Below are positions 26,337 to 34,939 of a stretch of 64,000 nucleotides of DNA, one piece after another. Under the pieces are notes generated by a model. The model worked only from the letters and a program-made list of their open reading frames with translations. It was not told where the DNA came from and did no database searches. The stretch comes from Pedobacter hartonius (GTDB taxonomy: Bacteria > Bacteroidota > Bacteroidia > Sphingobacteriales > Sphingobacteriaceae). A program made the translations under genes and the position numbers. The stretch covers positions 186,001 through 250,000 of the forward strand of contig NZ_FNRA01000007.1 of NCBI RefSeq assembly GCF_900107535.1, read 5' to 3'. Numbering within the stretch: the stretch's first letter is position 1; each line of letters begins with the position of its first letter.

Positions 26337-27803
26337 TTAATTACCTCTGCCCCCGCGGCCGCCTCTCCCTGGATCAGCTGTTGCAGGCCTTGCCTGTTGT
26401 TGTTGCTGGCGTTGTTGTTCTTGCTGCGCACGCTGTTGCTGCTGTTGTTGTTGTTGCTGGTCTTGCTGTGCACGCTGCTGTTGCATTTGCTGCTGACGCT
26501 GTTGATCCTGCTGTGCGCGTTGCTGCTGCATCTGTTGCTGACGCTGCTGATCTTGTTGTCCGCGTTGCTGACCGTCCCTTAGCTGGCGTTGTTGTTCCTG
26601 TTGCGCACGCTGCTGCTGCATTTGCTGTTGGCGCTGCAACATTTGTTGCTGATCCTGTTGCGTACGTTGCTGGCCGTCCCGTTGCTGACGCTGCATTTCC
26701 TGCTGGCGCTGCTGAACATCGCGCTGTTGTTGCTGCTGCATTTGCTGAGTCCGGTCGAAACCTTCTCTTCTGGCAGGGCGCTGTCCTTGGTCATTTCCCC
26801 TCGTTGGCGTATATCCCTCAGGACGTCCACTTGCTGGATTTGGCGTTCCTGGTTGAGCCGGAGTAGAACTGTTTCCTCTTCCGTTGTTGTTTCCGGAAGG
26901 CTGTCCTCCCTGACCGTCTGCATTGTTATTTCTTCCCGGCCGGCCGTTGTTCGGGTTATTTCCCCTTCCGGGATTAAATCCTCCTGGTTGTCCCGGACGC
27001 ATACTTCCGGTATTGTTATTTCTGCCCGGCTGGTTGTTGGGTGTATTATTGTTACCGCCTCTGCCACCAGAACCAACTCTTGGGCGATAAATGCTGACAT
27101 TATTATTGGAAAAACTATATCTTCCAGGCCTGTTCGCAGGAGAAACACGATATACAGTTACATCTCTGCGGGTCACCCTCCTGATATCATCTGCCCTTGG
27201 GCCTGTATAAAAGGGACGTCTAATATTTCCTCCTCTGTAAGTATAATTGATAAAGGCCGTGCGGTTATAAAAACCCTGGTTTCTGACATAATAGCGGGGA
27301 TAGCTTGTACTATAAATACTGATCTGGGGAATGAACGCCCACCAGTTTAAGGGTGCATCATAACCACCGCCTTCACCGATATTCTGATAATCGGGACTCA
27401 GAGGTGCCCAGCCATAATAGTCATCACCACTCCTCCAGCTTACCCATGCCGGTCCCCATTCTGTATCAGGGATCCAGATCCATTGATTATAGCGGTCAGT
27501 TGCCCACCTGCCATAGTGAAAAGGAGCCCAGCCCCATTCATAGTCAGACACCCAGGTATTACCGTATTCAGTCATTGTCCAGTGACCATCGGTGTAATAT
27601 GGCCTGAAATTCTGGTCTACATTCGGATGCCATACATAACCATACTCGGGATCCTGTGTCCATTTGCCATATGGCGCCAGTTCCTCATAAAAGGTCTCAA
27701 GTGTGATCTCATCATCTTCCTGAGCTATTGCGTTTTGTGTAAGACCGGTGACCAGGAGCAATAGCCCCAGGATTACAGCCGGCAATTTGATCATGCGTTT
27801 CAT
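26337..27803 (-). CDS. Exported Trp-rich repeat protein with Gln/Arg-rich tail (DUF6600-like)
   Basis: A 488-residue secreted protein of unknown function. The signal peptide covers residues 1 to about 27. Residues 33-160 hold repeated tryptophan/tyrosine modules (YGYVWHP, WGWAPFHYGRW, WIWIP, YYGWAPL), as in proteins labelled DUF6600. Residues of about 245-350 are Gly/Asn/Pro-rich. Residues 353-469 are almost entirely Gln, Arg, Met, Asp and Ala in near-repeats of a RQQQMQQQRAQQDQ unit. The last stretch is GRGGRGGRG. The tail is predicted disordered and strongly basic, suggesting binding to an anionic surface polymer; that is inference. It is monocistronic. Confidence 0.75.
   Translation of the reverse strand: MKRMIKLPAVILGLLLLVTGLTQNAIAQEDDEITLETFYEELAPYGKWTQDPEYGYVWHPNVDQNFRPYYTDGHWTMTEYGNTWVSDYEWGWAPFHYGRWATDRYNQWIWIPDTEWGPAWVSWRSGDDYYGWAPLSPDYQNIGEGGGYDAPLNWWAFIPQISIYSTSYPRYYVRNQGFYNRTAFINYTYRGGNIRRPFYTGPRADDIRRVTRRDVTVYRVSPANRPGRYSFSNNNVSIYRPRVGSGGRGGNNNTPNNQPGRNNNTGSMRPGQPGGFNPGRGNNPNNGRPGRNNNADGQGGQPSGNNNGRGNSSTPAQPGTPNPASGRPEGYTPTRGNDQGQRPARREGFDRTQQMQQQQQRDVQQRQQEMQRQQRDGQQRTQQDQQQMLQRQQQMQQQRAQQEQQRQLRDGQQRGQQDQQRQQQMQQQRAQQDQQRQQQMQQQRAQQDQQQQQQQQQRAQQEQQRQQQQQARPATADPGRGGRGGRGN
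26397..26747 (-). repeat. Low-complexity CAG-like repeats coding the Gln-rich tail
   Basis: About 350 bases of imperfect tandem repeats with a period of roughly 42 bases (14 codons), for example three similar copies of the QQQMQQQRAQQDQ unit between residues 392 and 450. Such DNA can gain or lose units by slippage, so the length of the tail may vary between strains. Confidence 0.8.
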
Positions 27804-27925
27804 TTGTGTGTGTATTAAATACCTAACCTAACCTATATTACTATGAGTGCAAACTTCAATAATAGTTTAATCAATAGGACAATATATGCTATGCCATTCT
27901 GTTGATTTCCTAATTATGTTATTCG

Positions 27926-27954
27926 TTTGGCGCTGAATACAGGGTTTATATTTG
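27926..27954 (+). promoter_or_regulatory. Orphan plus-strand promoter
   Basis: TTTG at 27926-27929 and TATATTTG at 27947-27954, 17 bases apart, fit both halves of the Bacteroidota promoter. Predicted start is near 27959, about 350 bases before the next gene, so it makes either a long leader or a small RNA. Confidence 0.5.
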
Positions 27955-28222
27955 TTTAAAGCAATTTTTAATGTTTGAAAGATTATAATTGTATGACAAG
28001 CTGCACAAGTTATATTCTGATTATTCTTGATATTTGATCCTTATTTTCTCTTTCCAACTAATAATTCTTTTCTTTTGCAGGAATGGACTTGTCGCTATCC
28101 AGTATCACATAAACAATACCAAAAAAAAAAGACGAATAAACTATCCCGGGCTTTGACCTTAAAATGGAAATGATTACTCTAAGGACAGATTCGTAATAGT
28201 AAATATCCAATTATAATTAAAT

Positions 28223-28242
28223 GATAACATCATGATGTTATC
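28223..28242. promoter_or_regulatory. Perfect 20-bp palindrome, candidate operator
   Basis: Ten bases and their exact inverse complement without a spacer (half-site GATAACATCA). It ends 65 bases before the RsmI-like ATG, a usual position for a dimeric regulator site. No regulator gene is adjacent. Confidence 0.55.
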
Positions 28243-28307
28243 TATATCAAATAGTAATGGAAAGATTGTAATATTTTCATAACCACTTAAAAAACAAATA
28301 TATAATA

Positions 28308-29015
28308 ATGAAAAAAGGCATATTATACCTAATTCCTGTCCCTCTGGCAGAGAATGCCTCTGCAAAATCTTTCACTCCCTACCTGATCGATACTATCAAT
28401 GCCCTCGATACCTATATTGTTGAGAATGAAAAAACTGCCCGTAAATTTTTAAAAGAAGCAGGACTGAAAATTCCACAAAGTGACCTAACTATCCACGATT
28501 ATGGTAAACATAAGCGGAATGACTCTATGGTTCCATATTTTAAAGAACTGATGACGGGAAAGGATGTGGGGTTGATGAGTGAAGCAGGATGTCCGGGAGT
28601 AGCTGATCCAGGTGCAGATGTGGTATCAGAAGCGCACAAACGAGGGATTAAAGTGGTTCCTTTAGTAGGGCCCAATTCATTGCTGCTTGCATTAATGGCT
28701 TCGGGTTTTAATGGACAGAGTTTTACTTTTCATGGTTACCTGCCTATAGATAAGGTAGAAAGGGTTAAAAGCATCAAGGAACTGGAAAAAATAGCTGAAA
28801 AAAATAAACAGACACAGATGTTTATTGAAACGCCTTTCCGTAACAATCATTTATTTGAGGATATCGTTAAAAATACGGCAGCACAAACATTGCTTTGCGT
28901 GGCATGTAACATTACCGGAGAGGACGAATACATCAGGACACAATCCATAGGACAGTGGCGTCAGGAGAAAATTGATCTCCATAAAAAACCCACTATATTT
29001 TTAATCTACAGATAA
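28308..29015 (+). CDS. RsmI-like SAM-dependent methyltransferase (tetrapyrrole methylase fold)
   Basis: A 235-residue methyltransferase with the RsmI arrangement: LYLIPVPLAE at the start, the SEAGCPGVADPGA loop, VVPLVGPNSLLLALMASGFNGQSFTFHGYLP, and ETPFRNNHL. RsmI makes the 2'-O-methyl of C1402 in 16S rRNA. This protein is shorter than the usual RsmI (about 280 residues) and the N-terminal loop is IPVPLAEN rather than the common VATPIGN, so it may be a Bacteroidota paralogue with a different target. Its stop lies two bases before the nadD stop on the other strand. Confidence 0.8.
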   Translation: MKKGILYLIPVPLAENASAKSFTPYLIDTINALDTYIVENEKTARKFLKEAGLKIPQSDLTIHDYGKHKRNDSMVPYFKELMTGKDVGLMSEAGCPGVADPGADVVSEAHKRGIKVVPLVGPNSLLLALMASGFNGQSFTFHGYLPIDKVERVKSIKELEKIAEKNKQTQMFIETPFRNNHLFEDIVKNTAAQTLLCVACNITGEDEYIRTQSIGQWRQEKIDLHKKPTIFLIYR

Positions 29016-29017
29016 GC

Positions 29018-29593
29018 CTATCGGTACATATTTTTGGAGTCCATAAACGCGATCACATTTTCGGAGACTAAAAACTGGATGTTTTTATTTTCTTTGAATG
29101 CCTTTCTGATAAAGGTTGAAGATATTTCCATCTGAGGAGTTTCTGTAAATGTGATCGAAGGATGCCCTTCCCATCCAGCTATGTCACATTCAGGCCTGGG
29201 ATATACATAAATACTGTAGTCCTTTAGCAGAACCTCATAGTTTTTCCATTTTTTTAAGGAAACCAGGTTGTCTGCCCCCATGATCAGTACAAACTTTTTC
29301 GCAGGATACTTCTCATGGAGGTAGGTCAGTGTATCTATCGTGTAAGAGGGCTGTGGAAGCGTAAACTCAATATCACTGACTTTTATATTTTCCGCCGGCT
29401 CAGTAGCTAAACGGGCCATTTCGAGCCTGTCATACATATTTCCGAGGCCCTTTTTATTTTTTAACGGATTTTGTGGAGAAACCACCAGCCAGACCTCATC
29501 AAGATCAGTGTAATTAGCCATATAACTGGCTATGATCATATGCCCCACATGGATCGGGTTGAAGGAACCAAAAAATAAACCTGTTTTTGCCAT
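29018..29593 (-). CDS. nadD: Nicotinate-nucleotide adenylyltransferase
   Basis: A 191-residue nucleotidyltransferase of NAD synthesis. The GSFNPIHVGHM loop (HxGH), the GADN motif and the C-terminal ISSTFIRKA signature are intact. It is the last gene of a yicC-gmk-nadD unit, 16 bases after gmk. It ends two bases from the convergent RsmI-like gene with no hairpin between, so the transcripts probably overlap. Confidence 0.95.
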   Translation of the reverse strand: MAKTGLFFGSFNPIHVGHMIIASYMANYTDLDEVWLVVSPQNPLKNKKGLGNMYDRLEMARLATEPAENIKVSDIEFTLPQPSYTIDTLTYLHEKYPAKKFVLIMGADNLVSLKKWKNYEVLLKDYSIYVYPRPECDIAGWEGHPSITFTETPQMEISSTFIRKAFKENKNIQFLVSENVIAFMDSKNMYR

Positions 29594-29609
29594 CCTTAAA
29601 AAGGGTATT

Positions 29610-30179
29610 TTATTTATTGATAAAATCAGACACTAATTTCTCTGCCTCCATACACGCTGTGTGCAGATCAAAATTTTTAAGCACCACATCAAATTTATCT
29701 GCATACTTCAGCTCTTTTTCAGCTTTGATAAACCTTTCCTGAAGTTTTTCAGGGCTGTCTGTCCCACGTCCGCTCAAACGCTCTTTTAGTACTTCCAATG
29801 AAGGTGGCTGTACAAAGATAGCCAATGCATCTTCTTCATATTTACGTTTCAGACGCAGTCCGCCCTCTACATCGATATCAAATATCACGTGTTTCCCTTC
29901 ATTCCAGATCCTTTCAATTTCCGAACGTAATGTACCATAAAAAGTGCCGTTATAAACTTCTTCGAACTCTACAAACTCCTGGTGGGCAACTTTGTGAAGA
30001 AATGCTTCTTTAGAAATAAAGTAATAATCCTTTTCATGCTGTTCGTCTCCCCGGGACTCCCTGGTTGTCGCTGATATCGAAAAGTTTAATGACGGAAATT
30101 TTTCCAGCAGATGTTTAACGATGGTAGTTTTTCCTGCTCCCGAAGGAGCGGAAAATATGATGAGCTTGCCTTGTATCAT
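29610..30179 (-). CDS. gmk: Guanylate kinase
   Basis: A 189-residue GMP kinase. The P-loop FSAPSGAGKTT is at residues 8-18, and the GMP-binding region has SATTRESRGDEQHEKDYYF and EFVEFEEVYNGTFYGT. It follows yicC by 13 bases, an arrangement common in many bacteria. Confidence 0.97.
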   Translation of the reverse strand: MIQGKLIIFSAPSGAGKTTIVKHLLEKFPSLNFSISATTRESRGDEQHEKDYYFISKEAFLHKVAHQEFVEFEEVYNGTFYGTLRSEIERIWNEGKHVIFDIDVEGGLRLKRKYEEDALAIFVQPPSLEVLKERLSGRGTDSPEKLQERFIKAEKELKYADKFDVVLKNFDLHTACMEAEKLVSDFINK

Positions 30180-30192
30180 TTATTGATGCTGT

Positions 30193-31068
30193 CTAGATAA
30201 CATTTAACAACTGTTCTTTAATCTTTTCTAATTCCTCTTTCATCCCCACAACCAGTTGCTGAATTTGTGCATCATTGGCTTTCGCGCCCATAGTATTGAT
30301 TTCTCTGCCAATTTCCTGCGAAATAAAGCCGAGTTTTTTGCCATTGGCATCTTTACTTTTTAAGGTTTCAGTGAAATAATCACAATGGCTTTTCAACCTG
30401 ATCTTCTCTTCGGTGATATCCAGCTTATCTATATAATAGATCAACTCCTGTTCAAGACGGTTCTGATCAACGTTCACCTTTCCGGCAATTTCCTCCAAAA
30501 ACTGATTTAACCTTGTCCTGATCTGAGGAATCCTCAATGGGGCTAAAATCTCTATCTGTGCAAAAAAGCCGAGTATATTTTTAATTCTCAATTCCAGGTC
30601 CTGTTTCAGAACTGCGCCTTCTGTTTCCCTGAACTGGTTGAAATTCTCTAAAGCAGCATTAAACGTGCTTTGCAAAATGTCCCATTCTCCTTCATTCACC
30701 ACCTCTTCTGTATAACTGATGACGTCAGGAAAGCTTAAAACAGCCTGCAGTAAGTTATTGGAGTTGGCTCCTAAATCTATGTTTATGGCTTCTAATTGTT
30801 TGTAGTACTTGCTGAGTAATGCTGCATTGATCGTAGCGCCTTTTAGGTTTTCTTCGCTGCGTTCGATGTTAATGGAAACATTTACTTTTCCCCGTTCAAT
30901 CTCCTTGCTGCAGATATTCCTTAGCAAGAGTTCTTTGTCAGCATATGCTCTGGGTAATTTTAAATTGAGCTCCAAAAACTTGCTGTTTAAGGATTTAATC
31001 TCTACGGCAAACTTTGTATTTTCCTGATCTGTAGAGGCCAGGCCATAGCCCGTCATTGATTTTATCAT
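30193..31068 (-). CDS. yicC: YicC-family endoribonuclease
   Basis: A 291-residue protein that begins IKSMTGYG, the YicC signature, and ends with the DUF1732 region (EIGREINTMGAKANDAQIQQLVVGMKEELEKIKEQLLN). E. coli YicC has been reported to cleave RNA. The frame extends two codons further to a TTG at 31074, but that codon belongs to the -7 box, so the ATG at 31068 is chosen. Only three bases lie between box and ATG, pointing to a leaderless transcript. It heads the yicC-gmk-nadD unit. Confidence 0.92.
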   Translation of the reverse strand: MIKSMTGYGLASTDQENTKFAVEIKSLNSKFLELNLKLPRAYADKELLLRNICSKEIERGKVNVSINIERSEENLKGATINAALLSKYYKQLEAINIDLGANSNNLLQAVLSFPDVISYTEEVVNEGEWDILQSTFNAALENFNQFRETEGAVLKQDLELRIKNILGFFAQIEILAPLRIPQIRTRLNQFLEEIAGKVNVDQNRLEQELIYYIDKLDITEEKIRLKSHCDYFTETLKSKDANGKKLGFISQEIGREINTMGAKANDAQIQQLVVGMKEELEKIKEQLLNVI

Positions 31069-31071
31069 GTG

Positions 31072-31079
31072 CAAAGATA
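31072..31079 (-). promoter_or_regulatory. -7 promoter box of yicC
   Basis: TATCTTTG on the minus strand, three bases before the ATG at 31068; an exact TAnnTTTG match. Confidence 0.6.
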
Positions 31080-31213
31080 TAATTTATTGTTAAATTGGTT
31101 AGGGTGTAAAATTTTTAATGTGTCCAATTACCCTTAAATGGTCATTTGATCGTTTTCAATACACCGGATTGATAAACAATAGTTAAATTTACATCAAATA
31201 GATTACAGATAAA

Positions 31214-31927
31214 ATGATTCGTATTACCCTAAATAGTTTGTTCATTTCTGCACTTTTGCTTGCTTCAACAGGTGTTGCTTCCGCGCAGGAGGATTTTCAG
31301 CTCAATGGAGTAATTATGGTAAAAGGCTCAACAACCCGTGTTGCATTGGCAGAGATTACCAATAAACGGACGAAATACACTGTTGGCAGTAATGATTTAG
31401 GGATCTTTCAGGTTAAATCCCTGGTGGGGGATACGCTGGTTGTGGTCAAGCGCGGTTATTCGGATGTGGAACAAATAGTGTTGTCTAACAGGGATATGAT
31501 TATTTATCTTGATATGGGTAACACTTTAAGTGAGGTCAATATCAGGGGGCAGTCTAAAAAGCAAGAATTGGATCAGCTAAAGCAGGATTATAGAGATAAG
31601 GGGTCATTTTACCAGGGGAAGCCACCATTACTTTCTTATTTGTTTGCACCTCTTACGGCATTGTATGAGCTGTTTGGCAGTACGCCAAAAAAGGCGAGAA
31701 GGTTCGGCAAATACTATAACACCGAACTGCAGCAGACTGCCATTGACGGCTTTTTCAACGAAGATCTGATTCAGAAAAATACAGAGTTACAGGGTAAAGA
31801 TCTGGAAAATTTCATGTTAAACTATCGCCCTGATTATAGCAAGTCCAGGAACTGGACAGAATATGATGCCGTTAAATATATCAGGGATTCGTATAAACAA
31901 TACACTGATACCCTGAAGAAGAAATAA
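31214..31927 (+). CDS. Exported protein with carboxypeptidase-regulatory-like domain
   Basis: A 237-residue exported protein. A signal peptide (residues 1-24, ending ASA before QED) is followed by a carboxypeptidase-D-regulatory-like beta-sandwich (about 27-115: LNGVIMVKGSTTRVALAEITNKRTKYTVGSNDLGIFQV), the domain also found at the N-terminus of SusC-type proteins. The rest is a charged helical region that I do not recognise. It probably sits in the periplasm or envelope. It ends 14 bases before the convergent rnc gene. Confidence 0.75.
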   Translation: MIRITLNSLFISALLLASTGVASAQEDFQLNGVIMVKGSTTRVALAEITNKRTKYTVGSNDLGIFQVKSLVGDTLVVVKRGYSDVEQIVLSNRDMIIYLDMGNTLSEVNIRGQSKKQELDQLKQDYRDKGSFYQGKPPLLSYLFAPLTALYELFGSTPKKARRFGKYYNTELQQTAIDGFFNEDLIQKNTELQGKDLENFMLNYRPDYSKSRNWTEYDAVKYIRDSYKQYTDTLKKK

Positions 31928-31941
31928 TATTTGAATCTGTA

Positions 31942-32670
31942 CTAGATGGATAATGCTTCACAGGCCTTTTCTGCCGCCTGCTTTTCTGCATTTTTCTTGT
32001 TATAATCTCTTCCGATACCATAACTTTCGCCTTCAATAACTGCCTGTATCGTGAATAGCTTTGCACTTTCACCCTCACCATTCTGGATCATATCAAATGT
32101 AATATCCTTCGCATGGCGCTGACACCATTCTATCAGTTTACTTTTGAAATTCGTTTCTGTGAGTTCAAGGGTATGAATGTCGATATAAGGCTTAACAATA
32201 CGTTTTAGCAACAACTCTTTAGTGAAGTTATATCCTTTATCCAGATATACTGCGCCGATAAGTGCTTCGAAGGCATCTCCTAACATCGAATGATGTTTGG
32301 TTTGTGCATTTACCATTTTCTGATCGAAAATGATGAGCTGGTCAAATCCCATCTTGCGTGCAAGCTGGTTTAAATTAGCCCTGTTCACAATTTTGGAACG
32401 CATCTCTGTAAGAAAACCTTCTTCTTTGTAGGGATAATGTTTAAAGAGTAATTCAGCAATAACCGAACCCAGAATGGCATCGCCCAAAAATTCAAGTCTT
32501 TCGTTGCTGCTACGGCTTCCATTTTTCAAAACTTTAGCCACAGACCGGTGCCTGAACGCCATTTTATACAGAATGGTATTTCCAGGCACAAAGCCTAACA
32601 TATTTCGCAGCTTTTTTATAAACTCTTTATCCGGAGATAAATGAAGTTTATATAGGTCAAATAAGGGCAT
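31942..32670 (-). CDS. rnc: Ribonuclease III
   Basis: A 242-residue dsRNA endonuclease. The catalytic signature NERLEFLGDAIL and the second acidic motif DAFEALIGAVYLD are intact; a dsRNA-binding domain occupies the last 75 residues. It is third in an acpP-fabF-rnc operon, 28 bases after fabF. Confidence 0.97.
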   Translation of the reverse strand: MPLFDLYKLHLSPDKEFIKKLRNMLGFVPGNTILYKMAFRHRSVAKVLKNGSRSSNERLEFLGDAILGSVIAELLFKHYPYKEEGFLTEMRSKIVNRANLNQLARKMGFDQLIIFDQKMVNAQTKHHSMLGDAFEALIGAVYLDKGYNFTKELLLKRIVKPYIDIHTLELTETNFKSKLIEWCQRHAKDITFDMIQNGEGESAKLFTIQAVIEGESYGIGRDYNKKNAEKQAAEKACEALSI

Positions 32671-32698
32671 TAAATTTTATAAAATCGATTTGTAACGT

Positions 32699-33952
32699 TT
32701 ACTCTTCGTACTTTTTGAAAATGACTGATGCATTGTGCCCACCAAAACCAAAAGTATTACTTAATGCCGCACGTACTAAACGTTTTTGCGAAGTATTGAA
32801 TGTGAAATTCAACTTTGGATCGAAGTCAGGATCATCTGTGAAATGGTTAATTGTAGGGGGAACGATGTCGTTCTGTACAGATAAAATAGAAGCGATGGCC
32901 TCAACTGCACCGGCAGCACCCAAAAGGTGACCAGTCATTGATTTCGTCGAGCTGATATTTAATTTGTAAGCATCTTCACCAAATAAATCTACAATCGCCT
33001 TTGTTTCACTGATATCTCCAAGAGGGGTAGACGTACCATGGACGTTGATATAATCAATGTCAGCAGTACTCATTCCTGCATCTTTTAGTGCATTGGTCAT
33101 CACCATCCTGGCACCTAATCCCTGAGGATGCGGAGCTGTGATATGATTTGCATCTGCACTCATTCCACCACCAACTAATTCAGCATAAATTTTAGCACCG
33201 CGTGCTTTTGCATGTTCTAATTCTTCCAGAATAATCGTTCCTGCACCCTCACCTGCAACAAATCCATCTCTGTCTTTATCAAAGGGCCTGGAAGCAGTTG
33301 AAGGATCGTCATTGCGTGTAGAAAGTGCATGCATTGCATTAAATCCTCCAATACCAGCCTCATTAATAATAGCTTCTGATCCTCCGGTAATGATTACATC
33401 TGCCATATCAAGGCGGATGTAATTGTAAGCATCAATCATCGCATTAGTAGATGAAGCACAGGCTGATACCGTAGCAAAATTAGGACCTCGCAGGCCATAT
33501 TTGATGGAAATATGACCGGTAACAATATCAATAATCATTTTAGGAATAAAGAACGGATTAATGCGGGGAGTTCCATCGCCTGCAAAAAAGTTCCTCATTT
33601 CCTCTAAAAACGTTTTTATACCACCAATACCGGAACCCCAGATTACACCGATGCGATTTGTGTCCAATTGAGTGAAATCAAATCCTGCATCTTTAACGGC
33701 CTCATCTGTTGACACCATAGCATACTGAACAAATGGATCTAATTTGCGTGCTTCTTTTTTCTCCAGAAAGTCTTCGACATTGAAGTTTTTAAGCTCACAT
33801 GCAAATTTTGTCTTGAACTTTTCTGTGTCAAAACCTGTAATAGGCGCAGCGCCGCTCACTCCATTTAACAAATTATCCCAGAATTCTGGGATAGTATTGC
33901 CAATTGGAGTGAGCGCACCTAAACCTGTAACTACTACTCTTTTTAATTCCAT
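32699..33952 (-). CDS. fabF: 3-oxoacyl-ACP synthase II
   Basis: A 417-residue condensing enzyme for fatty-acid elongation. The nucleophile cysteine is in SACASSTNAM, and the two histidines are in NVHGTSTPLGD and KSMTGHLLGAAGAVE. It is typical in length and lies 29 bases after acpP on the same strand. Confidence 0.97.
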   Translation of the reverse strand: MELKRVVVTGLGALTPIGNTIPEFWDNLLNGVSGAAPITGFDTEKFKTKFACELKNFNVEDFLEKKEARKLDPFVQYAMVSTDEAVKDAGFDFTQLDTNRIGVIWGSGIGGIKTFLEEMRNFFAGDGTPRINPFFIPKMIIDIVTGHISIKYGLRGPNFATVSACASSTNAMIDAYNYIRLDMADVIITGGSEAIINEAGIGGFNAMHALSTRNDDPSTASRPFDKDRDGFVAGEGAGTIILEELEHAKARGAKIYAELVGGGMSADANHITAPHPQGLGARMVMTNALKDAGMSTADIDYINVHGTSTPLGDISETKAIVDLFGEDAYKLNISSTKSMTGHLLGAAGAVEAIASILSVQNDIVPPTINHFTDDPDFDPKLNFTFNTSQKRLVRAALSNTFGFGGHNASVIFKKYEE

Positions 33953-33981
33953 TTATACGGATTATACGGAGACCGTATGTT

Positions 33982-34218
33982 TTACTTTACGTTTTTCTCT
34001 AGATAAGCAATTGCTTGACCAACTGTGCCGATAGTCTCAGCTTGGTCATCAGGAATCGCTACATTGAATTCTTTTTCGAATTCCATGATAAGTTCTACAG
34101 TATCCAAAGAATCCGCACCTAGGTCATTAGTGAAAGAAGCTTCTGGGGTAACCTCGCTCTCATCCACACCTAATTTTTCAACGATAATAGCCTTAACTCT
34201 TGAAGCAATATCAGACAT
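33982..34218 (-). CDS. acpP: Acyl carrier protein
   Basis: A 78-residue acyl carrier protein. The 4'-phosphopantetheine attachment serine is S37 in [14 protein letters not shown]. The open frame reaches 19 codons further upstream, but the ATG at 34218 gives the normal length and the usual [12 protein letters not shown] start. It leads the acpP-fabF-rnc operon. Confidence 0.97.
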   Translation of the reverse strand: MSDIASRVKAIIVEKLGVDESEVTPEASFTNDLGADSLDTVELIMEFEKEFNVAIPDDQAETIGTVGQAIAYLEKNVK

Positions 34219-34379
34219 AATGTTATAATTTAATGGGTTAAATAATTCAGTGCAAAGAAAAATAAATTCTGACACATTTCAAATGTTTTTATTTCTCTGT
34301 CAATTTTAATGTTTTTATTCCAAACTGAAAAACAAAATTAGTTTTATAATTTCGTATCCTAAAATCTTATTCGTCTACT

Positions 34380-34799
34380 TTGAACAAAACCTATTTAAAA
34401 CTTTCCTTAGATCTTGATTTTGTCCTGATAGCAATCACTGCATCTCTGAAGGATTACGTGTTCTGCCACCAGATCAATACAAGGCTTAATTTAAACTTTG
34501 AAAAAGTTGATGACCACGAGGTATACTTCAATGTCGACGAGCCCCCGCTCGCTTTTTCCAAATATTATTTTTATTTGGAACAGGGTGATAACGAATATTT
34601 CATTCTTAACAACCGAAACAGCGAAGGGTTTTTGATTCCGGAAATGAGTAAAGTGGATTATTTTATGATCATTCATGCTTACATTGATAAAGAAGATTTG
34701 AATTATATTTTAATAGGACTTAACAAACTGCCTGATATTCAGGTTGCTGCGCAGATTGACCCCCTGAAACTCAAATCAAAAGAGAATTTGATAATGTAA
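34380..34799 (+). CDS. IPExxxVDY-family protein
   Basis: A 139-residue protein of a Bacteroidota-restricted family named after the motif IPEMSKVDYF, seen here at about residues 88-97. Function is unknown. There is no signal peptide or membrane segment. The start must be a TTG at 34380, since no ATG occurs before the core. An imperfect -7 box (TAATTTCG, 34346-34353) lies 26 bases upstream. The gene sits between the divergent acpP operon and pyk. Confidence 0.8.
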   Translation: MNKTYLKLSLDLDFVLIAITASLKDYVFCHQINTRLNLNFEKVDDHEVYFNVDEPPLAFSKYYFYLEQGDNEYFILNNRNSEGFLIPEMSKVDYFMIIHAYIDKEDLNYILIGLNKLPDIQVAAQIDPLKLKSKENLIM

Positions 34800-34813
34800 A
34801 TTTTATATACAAG

Positions 34814-34836
34814 GTGTATTAAATACACTATATTTG
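34814..34836 (+). promoter_or_regulatory. pyk -7 box with adjoining palindrome
   Basis: TATATTTG (34829-34836) matches the -7 consensus. Directly before it lies GTGTATT-A-AATACAC (34814-34828), a seven-bp inverted repeat in the spacer where a regulator would touch the polymerase. Predicted leader is about 100 nt. Confidence 0.5.
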
Positions 34837-34939
34837 AAGCTTATATTATTAGTTAAATAACATAAATAACCGGACTAACATTGGTTTTTTCATATAAAAC
34901 CCCCATTTTGTTGGTCAGTAACAAATAAAAGTAATTCAG

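Larger units (their letters stand above)
27804..28307. other. Gene-free spacer with an orphan promoter and a palindrome
   Basis: A 504-base AT-rich divergent spacer between the Gln-rich protein and the RsmI-like gene. It contains a full plus-strand promoter at 27926-27954 and a perfect palindrome at 28223-28242. No open frame longer than about 15 codons follows the promoter. Confidence 0.65.

Noticed and set aside
26397-26747. Tandem repeats considered as a CRISPR array
   Set aside because: The repeats are in-frame codons of a Gln-rich tail, are not separated by unique spacers, and no cas gene is present.
26381-27350. Several long open frames on both strands across the Gln-rich gene
   Set aside because: They are shadows of a repetitive coding region; their translations are low-complexity runs of Leu, Val or Ala without a domain.
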